Source of the DNA: Denticeps clupeoides
Lineage: Eukaryota; Chordata; Actinopteri; Clupeiformes; Denticipitidae
Assembly (NCBI RefSeq): GCF_900700375.1
Contig: NC_041711.1
Coordinates: 19,647,279-19,711,278, forward strand
DNA: 64,000 bases
Direction: 5' to 3'
Within the stretch, counting starts at the first letter, position 1. The number at the start of each line of letters is the position of its first letter. The notes below the pieces were generated by a model. It worked only from the letters and a program-made list of their open reading frames with translations. It had not been told where the DNA came from and did not search any database. A program made the position numbers and the translations under genes. Positions 26,091 to 37,333 of this stretch are shown one piece after another.

Positions 26091-27387
26091 ATTCATTTCA
26101 AATCACTATTTTTTTATTCAGAACAAAAAGAAAATCTTATATATAAACCCCACCCAATTATATGCAATTCAAACTCTTCAAACATTTATATTTACAATGT
26201 TGTTTTTTTTTTTTTTTAATTGAATAAATAAATTTATCGCTGTTGCTTGACAAACAGCTAAATGAGTTGTCATTTTTTTCCTTTATTTACAGACATTACT
26301 TGAAAAGGTATTAACTGACAAATGTTTTATAAAAATTATTCACAAACCATTCAATGTAACCGAACCCGAGCTTCAGCACGTCAAAACCAAAATGTACTGC
26401 AGATAATAGCTCCTCATACATCTCCATGGTTGCCAGACAAGGACTTTCCTCAGCGCACACATATAATACAAGAACGATGTTGGGAACCAGTAATTTAAAA
26501 AAGTTAAATATATAAATGTATATTCATAGAATAACTTTTTATCCTAGACTTTTATGAAGAGTAGATCATTTTGTAGAGCATGGCCCTAACAACACTAAAG
26601 ACAAAGGATTTAAAAAAAAAAAAAAAAAAAACATTTAAAAAAAATTCCACTGAGGGCACATTTACACTGAAAACTTATGCACACATTGTACTGCAACTGA
26701 CCATCTTGAATAAATGAAACAAAAAGCAAATGACTTAAATGAGCGCTCAGGCCATATGCGGAAGCACTCTGCCCTATACAGAAAGGACATAATAAACTTT
26801 GGCACTGTGGACAGGTCCAAATACACTTCCATTAGGGCGTACATTAATCACATGCTGGCAAATGTCACCAGTCAGAAAAAAAACTGGAGGTCATGAGAGC
26901 ATGCCAGGGATGTTTCAGAATGGTGCACATATGTACAGTGATGGCATTTTAATAAATAACTGTCCATCAAGACAATTTGATAAAAGGCATTATTAAGAAT
27001 GATTAAGGGACATACCTGACAATGTGAGTGATTCACACACTGAAGAATATATTAGTGTCTTAAGACAAATAGAATTTTTAACAAAATAGAAAAATACAAA
27101 TCAGTGTTGAGCAGGGGGTAACAAAAAAAAAATCAATAATATGCAACTATGTTTTTTTGTTTTTTATTTCTAGGTTTACTCCAAACCCAATGTTTTTGTC
27201 TTCTTTCTTTAGCGAAGATCACGTTATCCCCAAATGGAGTGCAAATGTCTTGAAGGCTCCTCACCGCAGTTTTATCTCCTTCCTCTCAGACAAAATGCCT
27301 AAAAGCCACCTGGTCAAGGAGAATTTTTTTTTTTTATCAAAAGAAGCACAGGAGCAAATGTCAAGCCAAGAAATGAAACATCCACCT

Positions 27388-30300
27388 TCACCTACCTTCG
27401 TCATCTGAATCAAACCCAAAAAAAGATGTGCACTTCTTCAGCGTGAGATGTGCCTGCAGCTCCTCATCACTGGCAAATGTGATGAAACACTTAGGGCAGT
27501 GGCGCCTCTGAGAAGCACCAGAACTTTCTGAGGTCTGCGCAGCAGAAGGGAAGTGACTGTTACTGTTACTGTTACTGTTATGGCTCTTCCTTCGTTTTGG
27601 CATACTGATGAACCTTTCGTCAAGGTACGCGCAAGGGGAAGGTCGCACAAATGGCTTCGAGCCCTTAGCCCCCTGGGATGGGTCATCCTGTTCCTTAACC
27701 AATTTAGTGGGCGTTCCGTCCTTACTTCCACTGTGTCCATTAACAACGTTCTTCTGTACTTTGCTACTAGCTTCGGAGCCAGTCACCATCCCCAAACTAC
27801 TTTTTTCTTTTGCCCCAGTGTGATTGGAAGAGTCTTCATCAGCACAATTTGCTGTAATTGGTTCGGGAAGCCTTGCAACCAGAGCAGGCTGTTGTAAATG
27901 CTCTGGGGGTGTCTGTAAGGCTCCTGTTTTTTTCTTCACCTCTCCATTAGTTGCCAGGATGGCCATACCATTGCAACTGTAATGTCGCCGCTCGTGCCTC
28001 TGCAGGTCCATCATCTGTCCAAATGTCTGAGAGCACCCAGTGAAGCAACAGTGCAATACGAGATTTGGGTGAACCTTCATGTGGTCGCGAAGCTGTACCA
28101 GAGTCCGGAACCTTTCAGTACAACGATGATGGGGACAGTGGTGCCGGAGAAGGTCTTTGTGCCGGTCCATATGATCCAAGTAATGCCGAAAGCTATTGAA
28201 CTTTCTTAAGCAAAATGCACATTTGCCCTCTCCATAGCGGAAAGCAAGTTTAAAGCATTTCAAATCATTTGGGTGCTCTTGAAGCAGGTGGTCGAGAATC
28301 GAAACGCCTCTTGAAAATAAGGGTCTCTCGCATCCCTCAAATGGACAGGGCACAGTTTCTCCTCCTACAGAGCTCCTCTTCTCTTCTAGTGATGTCTGTA
28401 CTACAGTCTTCACCTTTTCTAGTGCCTTCAGTGAGTCCGTATTTCCTGCAGCTTGTGACTCTTCATCCTTTTCGGGGGTATCTTTGGGATCTAAAGGCAT
28501 CTGGTCCACAATGCCCTCCTTCTCGAAAACGTGTTCTTTGTGCTCAGATTTCTCCTGCAACTCTGATTTCACTTCACTTGAAGGCCCATGTTCCGCCGGT
28601 GGTGTAATTTTTTGCTTTTTCTTTAGTTGACCATTCACCTTTTGTACATGCCTCCTAATTGCCTGTAACAAAGGTTCTACTTTTGGTTTCTTGGACTCTT
28701 TTGCCGGCTTCTTAGTATTGCTGTCTCTAACTTGTGGAGTCATTTCTTTTCGTTCCAGTCCTGAACTGGAACTAGGAATTTGTACTTCATCCACTGGTTT
28801 GTTTTTCTTCAGTTGCTGTATGTGCACATTAAAATGTTTAACAGCAGCGGCTAAATTCGTTGGTGGCTTGTCACAAAACATGCACTTGTCGGAGCGGAAA
28901 TGAGCCAATGCATGCCGCCTAACATTGCCACCTTTAAACACCTTGTCACACAACCTGCAGCGGTGTGTAAAGATAGTCACTTCCTGAGATGTTTTTGGAG
29001 ACATTATCTCAGGAGGTTCAAGAGAGTTCTTGGGTACCTCCTCTAGAACATGGGATGTTTCCTCTGGTTTATGAATGGTTTCTGGTGTCTGAGCAGGTAC
29101 CTGAACTGCATCTTCAACTGGTACATCATCTGTAATTTGAGATGGGGCCTGAACTTCAGTCGCAAGTGGCTCCTGAACTAAGGCCTGTACTTCTTCAGTA
29201 GCTGGAGCAATGGATTCATCTTGCAGTGAAACTTGATTTGAACTAAGACAACCTTCAGCCTCCTTTACATTGACTTCTGTGTTTTCAGCGCTCACATTGG
29301 TTTCATCAGGTAGAGCATCAATATGTGGAGAAGCTTCAGAATCCTCAGCAACACCAATGTTATCATCATTAACATCAAGATCATCTTTTTCGTTTTGATC
29401 AGAGTTCTCAAGCATAGGCCTAATCTCCAAAGTTTCAATGCCTTCAAACTTTGATTCCTCATTCTGATCACATGCGCCAACCTCTGGTTTGCAGACTTCC
29501 ATTAATGATTCTTCTGTGATTAAGGTAGATGTAGTCACTTCCAGGTCCATCTCCACCACACTGGTGATTTCAGACTTTTCAACTGGTTTGTCTGTTGTCT
29601 CTGACGACCTGTCATTTTCAGCATCCTTTTCAAGGACAGTATTGTCTGCTGATTCACAATCTTTCACAATTTCCAACACTTCACAGCTCTTACAATAATT
29701 ATGAAACTGTCTGATGATGGAAAGCACATCTTGATCATGAATGAATCCCTGTACATCACTCTCCATCCACATGTGAAAATCACTGTCTGACACTTGTGGT
29801 AGGAGTGAGGGTTTGGATGGTTTCTGAATGAGCATCAGGTTGGAATCAGAACTGTCCTCTGAAGCAGGCGGCGAGTTTTCATCAGTGATATAAATCACCT
29901 CATTGTCGGGATGAGATATTTCCAACATTGCATCAGGTACCTGTGAGACCACCGGTTTCCCATCAGAAACGTGATCCACCGGAGCATTCAGACTATCTGT
30001 ATTTTTGAGCAAGACATTATTCTTTGCTGCTCTATCGGCAGAGACTCGTTCGTATGTCTTCATCTCTGAGGGACGTTGCTGGGGCTTCCTTTCTGGTTTC
30101 GAGTCATGCCGTGGGGCACTGTTTTCTGCCTGGGACTCCTCCAACAACATCCAGCGTGGTTTCCTGCCCCTGCGTTTCATGGTCGACTTGTCAATCTTCC
30201 GAGTGAGCATCCTCTGATGCCGGTTAGTAAGCCGCCTGGCAATATTCTCCTGAGCTATGTCCAGTTGTCTGAATGAGCGACGAACAGGGTGGCCAACTGG

Positions 30301-33300
30301 TGCCTTGATCAATTTTGACCCTGGTTTCCGTCCTCTCCTTTTTACAGGAGGCTGAGCAGAGGACGAGTCCTCATTCTTGTCTTGATTAATCACAGTTGAT
30401 GCCACCTTGACCTCAGTGTCACAGATCACAGTGACCTCATTTATGAGGTCATCAGGCAGGTCAAAGTGGCATTTGCAAGGATCTTTCACACAGTAGTTGG
30501 GCACCCACTTCTCATCCATTATTTCTGTGAGGGCAGAGTTCTCTAGTTGGCCACTCATCAGCTGGAGGCAGTTGGTCCTTAGGTTAATCATGTTCCAGAA
30601 CTCGGGGTCAAAGTAGAGATCCTTCTTAAGAATCTGAAGAACATCAAAGCGGATGCTATTGCCAACAGGGCTTGCTTCAACGTGATACTCCTGGTCAGGA
30701 TGGTTATACAGCAAATATACAGTCTTGTAGGACTCAACTGTGCGTTCTAAAAAGAAAACCAAGAGGGCACATGCTCGACATATTTCGAGGTCTTTAGGAA
30801 GCAGATAGGCAATGAACTTGTATATGAGAGACTTGTTGGCTGGGTCATTTTGGTGGTCAGTTTGCAGTGCTCTGATACACAGCTCCACACAAAACTTTAG
30901 ACCATTCTCTCCCAACTGTGAATAATAAAAGAAGATATACGTCAAGAGTGTACAACACTGAAAGATTAATTAAGTATACATACACATTAAAGTTCTACAC
31001 AGAAATTATACAGAACTAGTCTTACCTCTGATAAAATCACCTTCATGAAAGGAAATATTGACTTCACATTAGTTGCTGTGATGATCAACTGATGGCATTC
31101 TTCTAGGAAGTCCTGCTTTGATGGCTTTAATCTCAGGTGAAGTTTGCTCCATATGAAGACCAAATCCCTGTGAATGACATACACATAGCTTGGATGATCT
31201 CTGTGGCAAATCATTTTACGTAAACAACATAACTCATTTTCATAAGAATTACATATTTATTTTTTTAAAAACTATATACTGCGGCATAATTCTATAAATA
31301 TGGAGTTTATGGCTATTAACTATTGCAGATTAAATTAGTTTTAGGTGGAGTTCACTAAATGTAAAAAATTGTACAAAAAAAAACAAAAAAAAAAAACAAG
31401 TCCCTTACAAAGCCTTATTTCCCAGATGTGACTGGCTGAAGTGATCTGTATTTTGCTTTCTAACCATTATTAAAATAGGCTATTTTTACCATTACAGGTT
31501 TCTTACACATTTTCACAAAAGAATTTCCATGACTTCTCAATTATATCTTGATCTTGAGCAATGATCACAATAAAAATTCTCCATGATAAGCTTTAGGCAT
31601 TTTTCACCACAGACCAATTAATTGTGGCGGTGGAGGCCGGCCAACCTAACTATACCAGCATGCATTGAGAGCTACGAGTGTTAGACTAAGAGGGAAAGGA
31701 AATGAGTGGGTCAGGTGTATTTTCATGTTGTTGAATCTACAAGGTGAAGATGTAAACATCTACACCTTACAGGAACTATGTACTTCCTTATACATTCATT
31801 TGTCAATCCCATTTCAATGACTTTTCCATAACCTTATATGTTAAGTTTAGAATATGACATTTTTCAAGACCTGTAATTTATTCTTTTCCATTAAATTCCA
31901 TGACTTTTCCAGGATTTTTATGACCATAAGGACCCTACCATTAACAATTACATTGTATCTACATTCAGATATATCTAGGCTTTCTTGATCCATAGCTTCC
32001 TGGATGTAGTCAAACTTACCACATGTAGTACATGTCTCCATTAGCCAGCTGCTGGGAGACAAAACCTCGACTGAGCGCCAGAAGCATCTCATCCTTTTCG
32101 TCATTTTCCAAGTTACAAATAAGCTCCACAGCTTCCTTCCCGTCAATTTCTGCAATCTAAGAGTCAATTTTAGAAAATTAGCCTGGTGTAAAAGAAAAGC
32201 AGCAACCACCAGCAGCATGCATCATGAAACCAACTGAAAAGCATAATTGAAATAAGTTCCTTACCTCTTCAAAGAGTTGATTATAGTGAGAGGCTTTCCA
32301 GAGGCAGGTCAGATAGGCCTGCTGGAAGAAGGTATGTCTGCCAATAGATGGGTGCTGACTGCAACCTTTTGAGAGTGCCATCGCCTCTGGTATCCTCTCA
32401 TATGCCATAAGATAACGCACCCGCAGCTCGAAGAACTGAGCTACTTCGGAGCTCAGGTATCGGTCTACTGTACACGGAAAGTAGCAATAAGCAGCAAGTT
32501 GTAATTTTGCCATTCACATCCAGAGATAAAGATTTTCTTTGTTCTAAGTAAGCATACAGTGTGACGTGACTGAGCCCTGTCATCTAACGTCAGCGTTGTT
32601 AACACTTTTTCTCTCATACCTAGGTATGTAAAGAACCCACTTTGTTAATGAGATTTTCTTTTCAGTTTGAAAGATATTTTTGGACCTTTGTCAAAATAAC
32701 ATTGATACACCAACACTAGTACAGATGGAAGACTTTGTAAACAAAATGTATCAGACTCTATCACAACTTGGCCTTACCCTCTTCTCCTGGTTGCTCTGAT
32801 TCTTTAAGAATGCCTTGAAGCACAGGATTAGCCCAGGGTCCACCTTCTTTGATGATCTGTCTAACCTGAAGCAGGTACACATTCTGGTATCTAACCAGAT
32901 AAGAGTGGCAGTCCTAAAAAGAAGGACGAAGAAAGGGATGTACAAAATAAATAAATAAAAATCAAACTAAACAAGATCACCGGTGGGACACAGTTATATC
33001 GCTTACCTGAATACAATCAAGAATGTCTTTTAGGGGATTTTCTGGGAATTCATCCTTTCCAAAAAACAGCAAGAGTTCATACACACTCCTAGAGAGGAAT
33101 GACAAACATGAAACTTAAACAAAACGAAAAAAAATAAAAGCCAGTGCCAAATAAACCGTAAAATCAACATGCAAATAGGTACAATGTCATTGACAGAAAC
33201 CTGACATGAGCATATTCTAAAAAAGCAGGTAACAGTGGTACATACAGCGCAAGGCTACTCAAGGTGTACTGGACATGCTCGCAGTCGGATGGGAAGTACG

Positions 33301-34322
33301 CCGCTCCGTGGGCAAACGAACAGAGGGCTCTGCGAAGCACCTGTAGCTGGGGCAGAGGAAGCTGCCACTTGGACGTATGCGCTTCCACTAGCTGAAAAGG
33401 AGGAGAAGGTTTCGTTAGGACCCAGTCAGCCCTTTGACAGAAGAAGAAAAAAAACGAACAGGTACTGCTGACGATTGCAGACGGGTGAAAACACCGCAGA
33501 GGCGTAGCTGAGGAGTAGAATCAGACGTTATATATGAGGGAGGGAGAAGTGTACCGTACGTAGAGTTACTGAAAGCGTATGGAAATGAAATATTGGACAC
33601 ACCGGCGGAGCAATAATTGGTAGAACCTTTGCTGAAAGTCATAATTCACATAAGCTGCTAAATTGGGTAGCCCCACGCGGACAAGAATTAAAATAGTACG
33701 GCCAGGATAAGCTCTAACGTGACTAAGTAACCGATTGGATGTCACACCGTAACTTTAATTGCAATTAGAGTCACACACAAACAGAAAAAAAGTCACGACT
33801 GCGGACCACGACACTGTGAGGTGTTAAGAAGGCCAACGGGAGTTTAGCGCGCCCACGAGACGAAAACAATTCCTCGCACCACGAAGCTAGGAAACTACCC
33901 GTCTAGCCCGACACGCATTAGCACGAAAGCTAAAGTGCTCCACAGCAAGGCCGTCTGTTTTGGAATGCGTAGCGCTGAACTAAGCAGTTGCCGTTCGGCT
34001 CGGGTCGATCTCGGGAAAAATCGGGGTCGGAGCGGCTCGTCGGAAAACGAGCGACGTGTCCGCAGCTGCGTGTGCTGAGGCCAGGAGAAACAGTTTGTGA
34101 TCGCCGTCTACGGGGGGGAGGGGAGCTAGCTAACTTAGCTCTTTTGGACAGAACGCATCGCGGAAAGCGGCGCGTAACAAGCCGCGGGCGCCTCACCTCG
34201 CAAAACTTCGCACAGTAAGACTTGCTCTGGTGCGCGGGCACGTCGCCGGCGCTGCTAATGAACAAATTCTGGATTTCCTCTTCAAACCTGTTTAACTCCA
34301 ATTCGCTCTCTTCTTCCGCCAT
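27388..34322 (-). CDS. znf654: ZNF654, C2H2 zinc-finger protein of the RLF/ZNF654 family
   Basis: A nuclear protein with a helical N-terminal half and scattered C2H2 fingers; its molecular role is poorly known. Eight coding exons (minus): 34322-34197, 33391-33246, 33088-33007, 32913-32778, 32467-32265, 32156-32020, 31167-31026, 30915-27388. All junctions are GT-AG and sum to 1499 residues, longer than human (about 1130) because of a large acidic linker in the last exon. The N-terminus (WQLPLPQLQVLRRALCSF, ERIPEAMAL, ATNVKSIFPFMKV) and C-terminus (YLDERFISMPKRRK, FFGFDSDDE) match human ZNF654. Fingers start near residues 972, 1180-1300 (a cluster) and 1459. Two AT-hook-like RRGRKP motifs lie near 516 and 572. 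Close to the C-terminus a hexanucleotide repeat encodes alternating Asn-Ser. The ATG is in a GC-rich promoter with an inverted CCAAT box 70-80 bases upstream. Identity is secure by homology and by its position next to HTR1F. Confidence 0.96.
27557..27586. repeat. Coding hexanucleotide repeat in ZNF654
   Basis: About four and a half copies of a TGTTAC unit lie inside the last ZNF654 exon. On the minus strand they encode alternating Asn and Ser just after the PKRRK basic motif. Such a unit can change length without shifting the frame. Confidence 0.8.
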
Positions 34323-34386
34323 ACTGCTTGTCCAGGCTAGCGCGTACAACGGCAGCCCCAGCCTCACCGCGAAGCGTCCCTCCTCT

Positions 34387-34406
34387 TTGCCTTGACGTGA
34401 TTGGCG
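34387..34406 (-). promoter_or_regulatory. CCAAT box plus CRE-like site of ZNF654
   Basis: Read on the minus strand this stretch carries GCCAATCACGTCA, an NF-Y type CCAAT box directly followed by the CRE-like octamer TCACGTCA (34393-34400). It lies about 70 bases upstream of the ZNF654 start codon. The spacing is typical of CpG-rich TATA-less promoters. It also sits about 480 bases before the claudin's likely first exon on the other strand. Confidence 0.5.
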
Positions 34407-34861
34407 GAGCAGGGGACGGTCGGGGTTGACTGACAAGTCAAGTCGGCTCGCAATTGGCCACTCTTGCCGTTTGGTCACGCCCCCACATCCATGCGCCTAT
34501 TTTCAGGTCTTCTAATTGGTGTAAATACAGCGTTGTAGCTGCCGAAAAATGATGCCCCCCTAAACAAACTTCAACTAACGACCAAGCCGGCGAACTTAGT
34601 AAAAACACGCGATGTCCCGACGTAACAGTTCTTCTTTTTTTAACATGGACATTTATTGTAAGCATGATTAAACGGATCATTTGTAACATTAATAACAGTA
34701 CTGGTTCGTGCATCCAGGTACAGCATGTGCCTCCTCATCAAGCTTCGTCCTTAATTGCCCCGCCAGCTGAATCCCTAATTGCTTCAGGTGCGAGGGCGAC
34801 CCGTCACCCGTCAATGTAAATGTAAATGTAAATGTCACCCCTTCATTTCCGGGGGTGCTGG

Positions 34862-34939
34862 TTAAATACCAGGCGCGACGCCCAGCCCGACGGCTGCGGT
34901 CTTGTCTCCCTGTTGTGCAACGCCAGTCGTCTGCAGACG
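34862..34939 (+). other. Probable non-coding first exon of the claudin
   Basis: A good donor (AGACG followed by GTACGT) ends at 34939, and a good acceptor lies at 35204 just before the claudin ATG. Together they would make a 265-base 5' UTR intron. The upstream limit of the exon is a guess; a TTAAATA sequence near 34862 may act as a TATA-like element. This is inference from splice-site quality only. Confidence 0.4.
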
Positions 34940-34984
34940 GTACGTCCCTGTGTGTTTGTGCAGAAGACCTGAACGTTGCGCTTC

Positions 34985-35096
34985 TGTCGAGCTCTGGTCC
35001 TGTCGAGCTCTGGTCCTGTCGAGCTCTGGTCCTGTCGAGCTCTGGTCCTGTCGAGCTCTGGTCCTGTCGAGCTCTGGTCCTGTCGAGCTCTGGTCC
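34985..35096. repeat. Perfect 7 x 16 bp tandem array
   Basis: Seven identical head-to-tail copies of TGTCGAGCTCTGGTCC. Each copy contains the palindrome GAGCTC and one CpG. The array fills over 40 percent of the presumed claudin 5' intron. Because 16 is not a multiple of three, it is open in several frames on both strands and yields spurious repetitive reading frames. Confidence 0.97.
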
Positions 35097-35207
35097 ACGT
35101 GATTGCTGGAGTACACTGTGTTAATTTCTGAATCCACGTATTATTGCTTGTAATTTGTGTTTTGCGGCCATCTCCTTACTGTTTCACTCTGTCTCTGTGT
35201 GCAGGTC

Positions 35208-35840
35208 ATGACTATGGGGTTGCAGATCCTGGGTATGGTTTTGGGTGTCCTGGGAGGGATTGGTGCAATTCTGTCCTGCGCCTTGCCCCAGTGGACAGTC
35301 ACTGCCTTCATCGGGAACAACATTGTAACGGCACAGGTTTCCTGGGAAGGCCTGTGGATGAGCTGTGTGGTGCAGAGCACAGGACAGATGCAATGCAAGG
35401 TGTACGACTCCATGCTGGCGCTGCCCCAGGAGCTCCAGGCGTCACGTGCGATCCTCGTCATCGCCATCCTTGTTACGGTGGTGGCCGTGCTTGCTGGGTT
35501 TGCTGGGGGGAAGTGCACCAACTGCTTGGCAAACGGTTCGGGAAAGTCCCGCGTTGTGCTAGTCGGAGGTGCGTTATTTATCGTTGCAGGTCTCTTGTGC
35601 CTGGTGCCCCCGAGCTGGATTGCCAACAGGGTTATTTCAGACTTCTACAACCCTCTGGTGTCCCAGTCCCAAAAGAAGGAGCTTGGTGCTGCTTTGTTCA
35701 TCAGCTGGGCCTCTGCTGTGCTCCTGTTGCTTGGTGGTGGCCTCATCTGTGGTTCCGTTCCAAAAAGCAGCCCCAATAGTAACGTGGGACAATACAAGTT
35801 TTCGTCTGAGTCCTCAAAAGTTCGCACTTCGTATGCATGA
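35208..35840 (+). CDS. Claudin, claudin-3/4-like tight-junction protein
   Basis: A four-pass tight-junction protein of 210 residues with an unspliced coding region. It has the claudin signature W30, G48-L49-W50, C53 and C63 in the first extracellular loop, the segment VVQSTGQMQCKVYDS typical of the claudin-3/4/6/9 group, a GGKCTNC turn, and FYNPLV (146-151) in the second loop. Four hydrophobic segments lie near 8-26, 81-101, 116-135 and 160-181. The start chosen is the ATG at 35208, three bases after an apparent splice acceptor (TGTGTGCAG), so the 5' UTR is probably spliced. An in-frame ATG at 35157 would fall in the presumed intron. The C-terminus ends SYA rather than the usual PDZ-binding YV, and there is no Cys pair after the last membrane segment. 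The gene is divergent from ZNF654. Which claudin number applies cannot be said. Confidence 0.93.
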   Translation: MTMGLQILGMVLGVLGGIGAILSCALPQWTVTAFIGNNIVTAQVSWEGLWMSCVVQSTGQMQCKVYDSMLALPQELQASRAILVIAILVTVVAVLAGFAGGKCTNCLANGSGKSRVVLVGGALFIVAGLLCLVPPSWIANRVISDFYNPLVSQSQKKELGAALFISWASAVLLLLGGGLICGSVPKSSPNSNVGQYKFSSESSKVRTSYA

Positions 35841-35870
35841 TTTTGGACTTTTTCTCATTTGACTTATTTT

Positions 35871-35876
35871 AATAAA
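35871..35876 (+). terminator. Claudin poly(A) signal
   Basis: AATAAA begins 31 bases after the claudin stop, with further AATAAA-like sequence about 25 bases on. The claudin 3' UTR is therefore probably very short. Confidence 0.6.
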
Positions 35877-35899
35877 TTGCTTTTTATGTGTATATAATA

Positions 35900-37071
35900 A
35901 ATGTGATATTTTTAAAGAAATCTTTGTATTGCTTTAATCCAACAGATGGTGCTGTTGTAGCAGTCTTTGCTTTCACTACATCTTCAATGGCATGTAGCTA
36001 GTCAAAGCACTTCCTGCCCTCTGGTTAAACCAGGTTCTCTTGCAGGCATGAACCTTGTACTCCTGATTTAACCAAGTAACGGTCCTGCATTCAGTCACTG
36101 AAACCTTTTTTTTTTTTTTTTTTTTTTTAAAAAGTGCATCTGTTACCCTGCTTAAACTGATACTATAGCACGTTACGGTTATTTTATTCAATGTGAGCTG
36201 AAGACTATATTTTTTTGTATCTGGTAAATGTTTGTTACAATCTAACTCTCTTTGATTGCAATGAGGTAGCATTAACTAAAACTTTTGAATGGGGGGAAAA
36301 AAGGGGAGAATCATTTTGTTTCCTAATGGTGTAAAGAACAAGAGTTGCCACAACTGTATGATTAGGGTAAACCTAATCATACAGGGGTGGAAAAGAAACT
36401 TATTGTAGAAAATTAGTCATTTCTGTTTGCTTCATTACTTTTGGAAAACACAACACATAATCTTCATAATTTTAGAATTTTATAGTAATAGCTGTTGCAA
36501 TACATGTTGACACATCAAGGATTCTGGCTGTGAAAAATATCATGAAAGTGAAAAGTATACAGTAAAAAGGTGGACAATTACTTGGGCACACAGTAAAAGA
36601 AGGGCATTGCACAAAATAATCAGTTTCACATATTTCTGTATGACTAGAGGCAGGATGTGCCTATAAAACATACTAAATACTTTGATTTCAGATCTTGTGG
36701 AAGTCTCATGGTAAAACCTAATTGTGTAGGACACAAATATTGCAAACATTCATACAATCTCAGTTTTACTCAAAGAAGAGCAAAATATTTAATTTAATCA
36801 CATTATCTGACTAAATTTCAAGGAAACATGAGTATGCAAATATTCAGGATCGAAATGTCATTGTATAATACTTATAACCACTTATATCAAGTGTAAGTAG
36901 AATGCTGTTCTTTATTTGCAGAAGTTGAACTTGAGATCACTAAGAATGAGGAGGTAGGAGTTCTGTTTTGTAAAAGAAAATATCTTGGTGAATATATACA
37001 TTTTGATGGCACATTTCAGTTCTAATGAGGAGTGTTCTGTTTCAATGCTAGACTTTTCATCTCTGTAATGC
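35900..37071. other. Spacer between the claudin and HTR1F
   Basis: AT-rich DNA with a T run at 36103-36128 and the hairpin at 36354. No gene seen. Confidence 0.6.
36354..36384. other. Perfect hairpin, 13 bp stem, 5 nt loop
   Basis: CTGTATGATTAGG, a five-base loop, then its exact reverse complement. It lies about 510 bases after the claudin stop, beyond that gene's likely poly(A) site and before HTR1F. No repeat was recognised around it. Confidence 0.7.
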
Positions 37072-37333
37072 TTTATTATTACTTCCAGATGTCACACTGT
37101 GTTCCTGGAAGAACAGCATTTATCAGCTGCTTTTCAGAGCCTTTTACCTCTCCAGCATTGGATGGCAGAAGAATCTGTTCATTCAGTTTATGGTGATTGT
37201 AGAAGCTGCAATTCCACTGAATTCAAGTGTCCAAGTGGCACATTACTGACAGATTTCAGTGAACCTGTAATTTCCTTTGTCGTAGTTATAGGTTCAATTT
37301 AAATATGTGTTTGCTTCCAGCAACACTATTGCA

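Larger units (their letters stand above)
25570..27162. other. Spacer between ARL13B and the ZNF654 3' end
   Basis: It holds the composite repeat at 25.65-26.09 kb, then AT-rich DNA with A and T runs. TTTATT at 27163-27168 may be the ZNF654 poly(A) signal read on the minus strand, which would put most of this spacer outside the transcript. Confidence 0.5.

Noticed and set aside
34855-35137. Repetitive open frames on both strands (VLSSSGP-type and ARQDQSSTGP-type)
   Set aside because: They are products of the 16-bp tandem array in a probable intron, not proteins.
35141-35779. Long alternative frames across the claudin, including one of 211 codons
   Set aside because: They are shadows of the claudin reading frame, which alone has the family signature.
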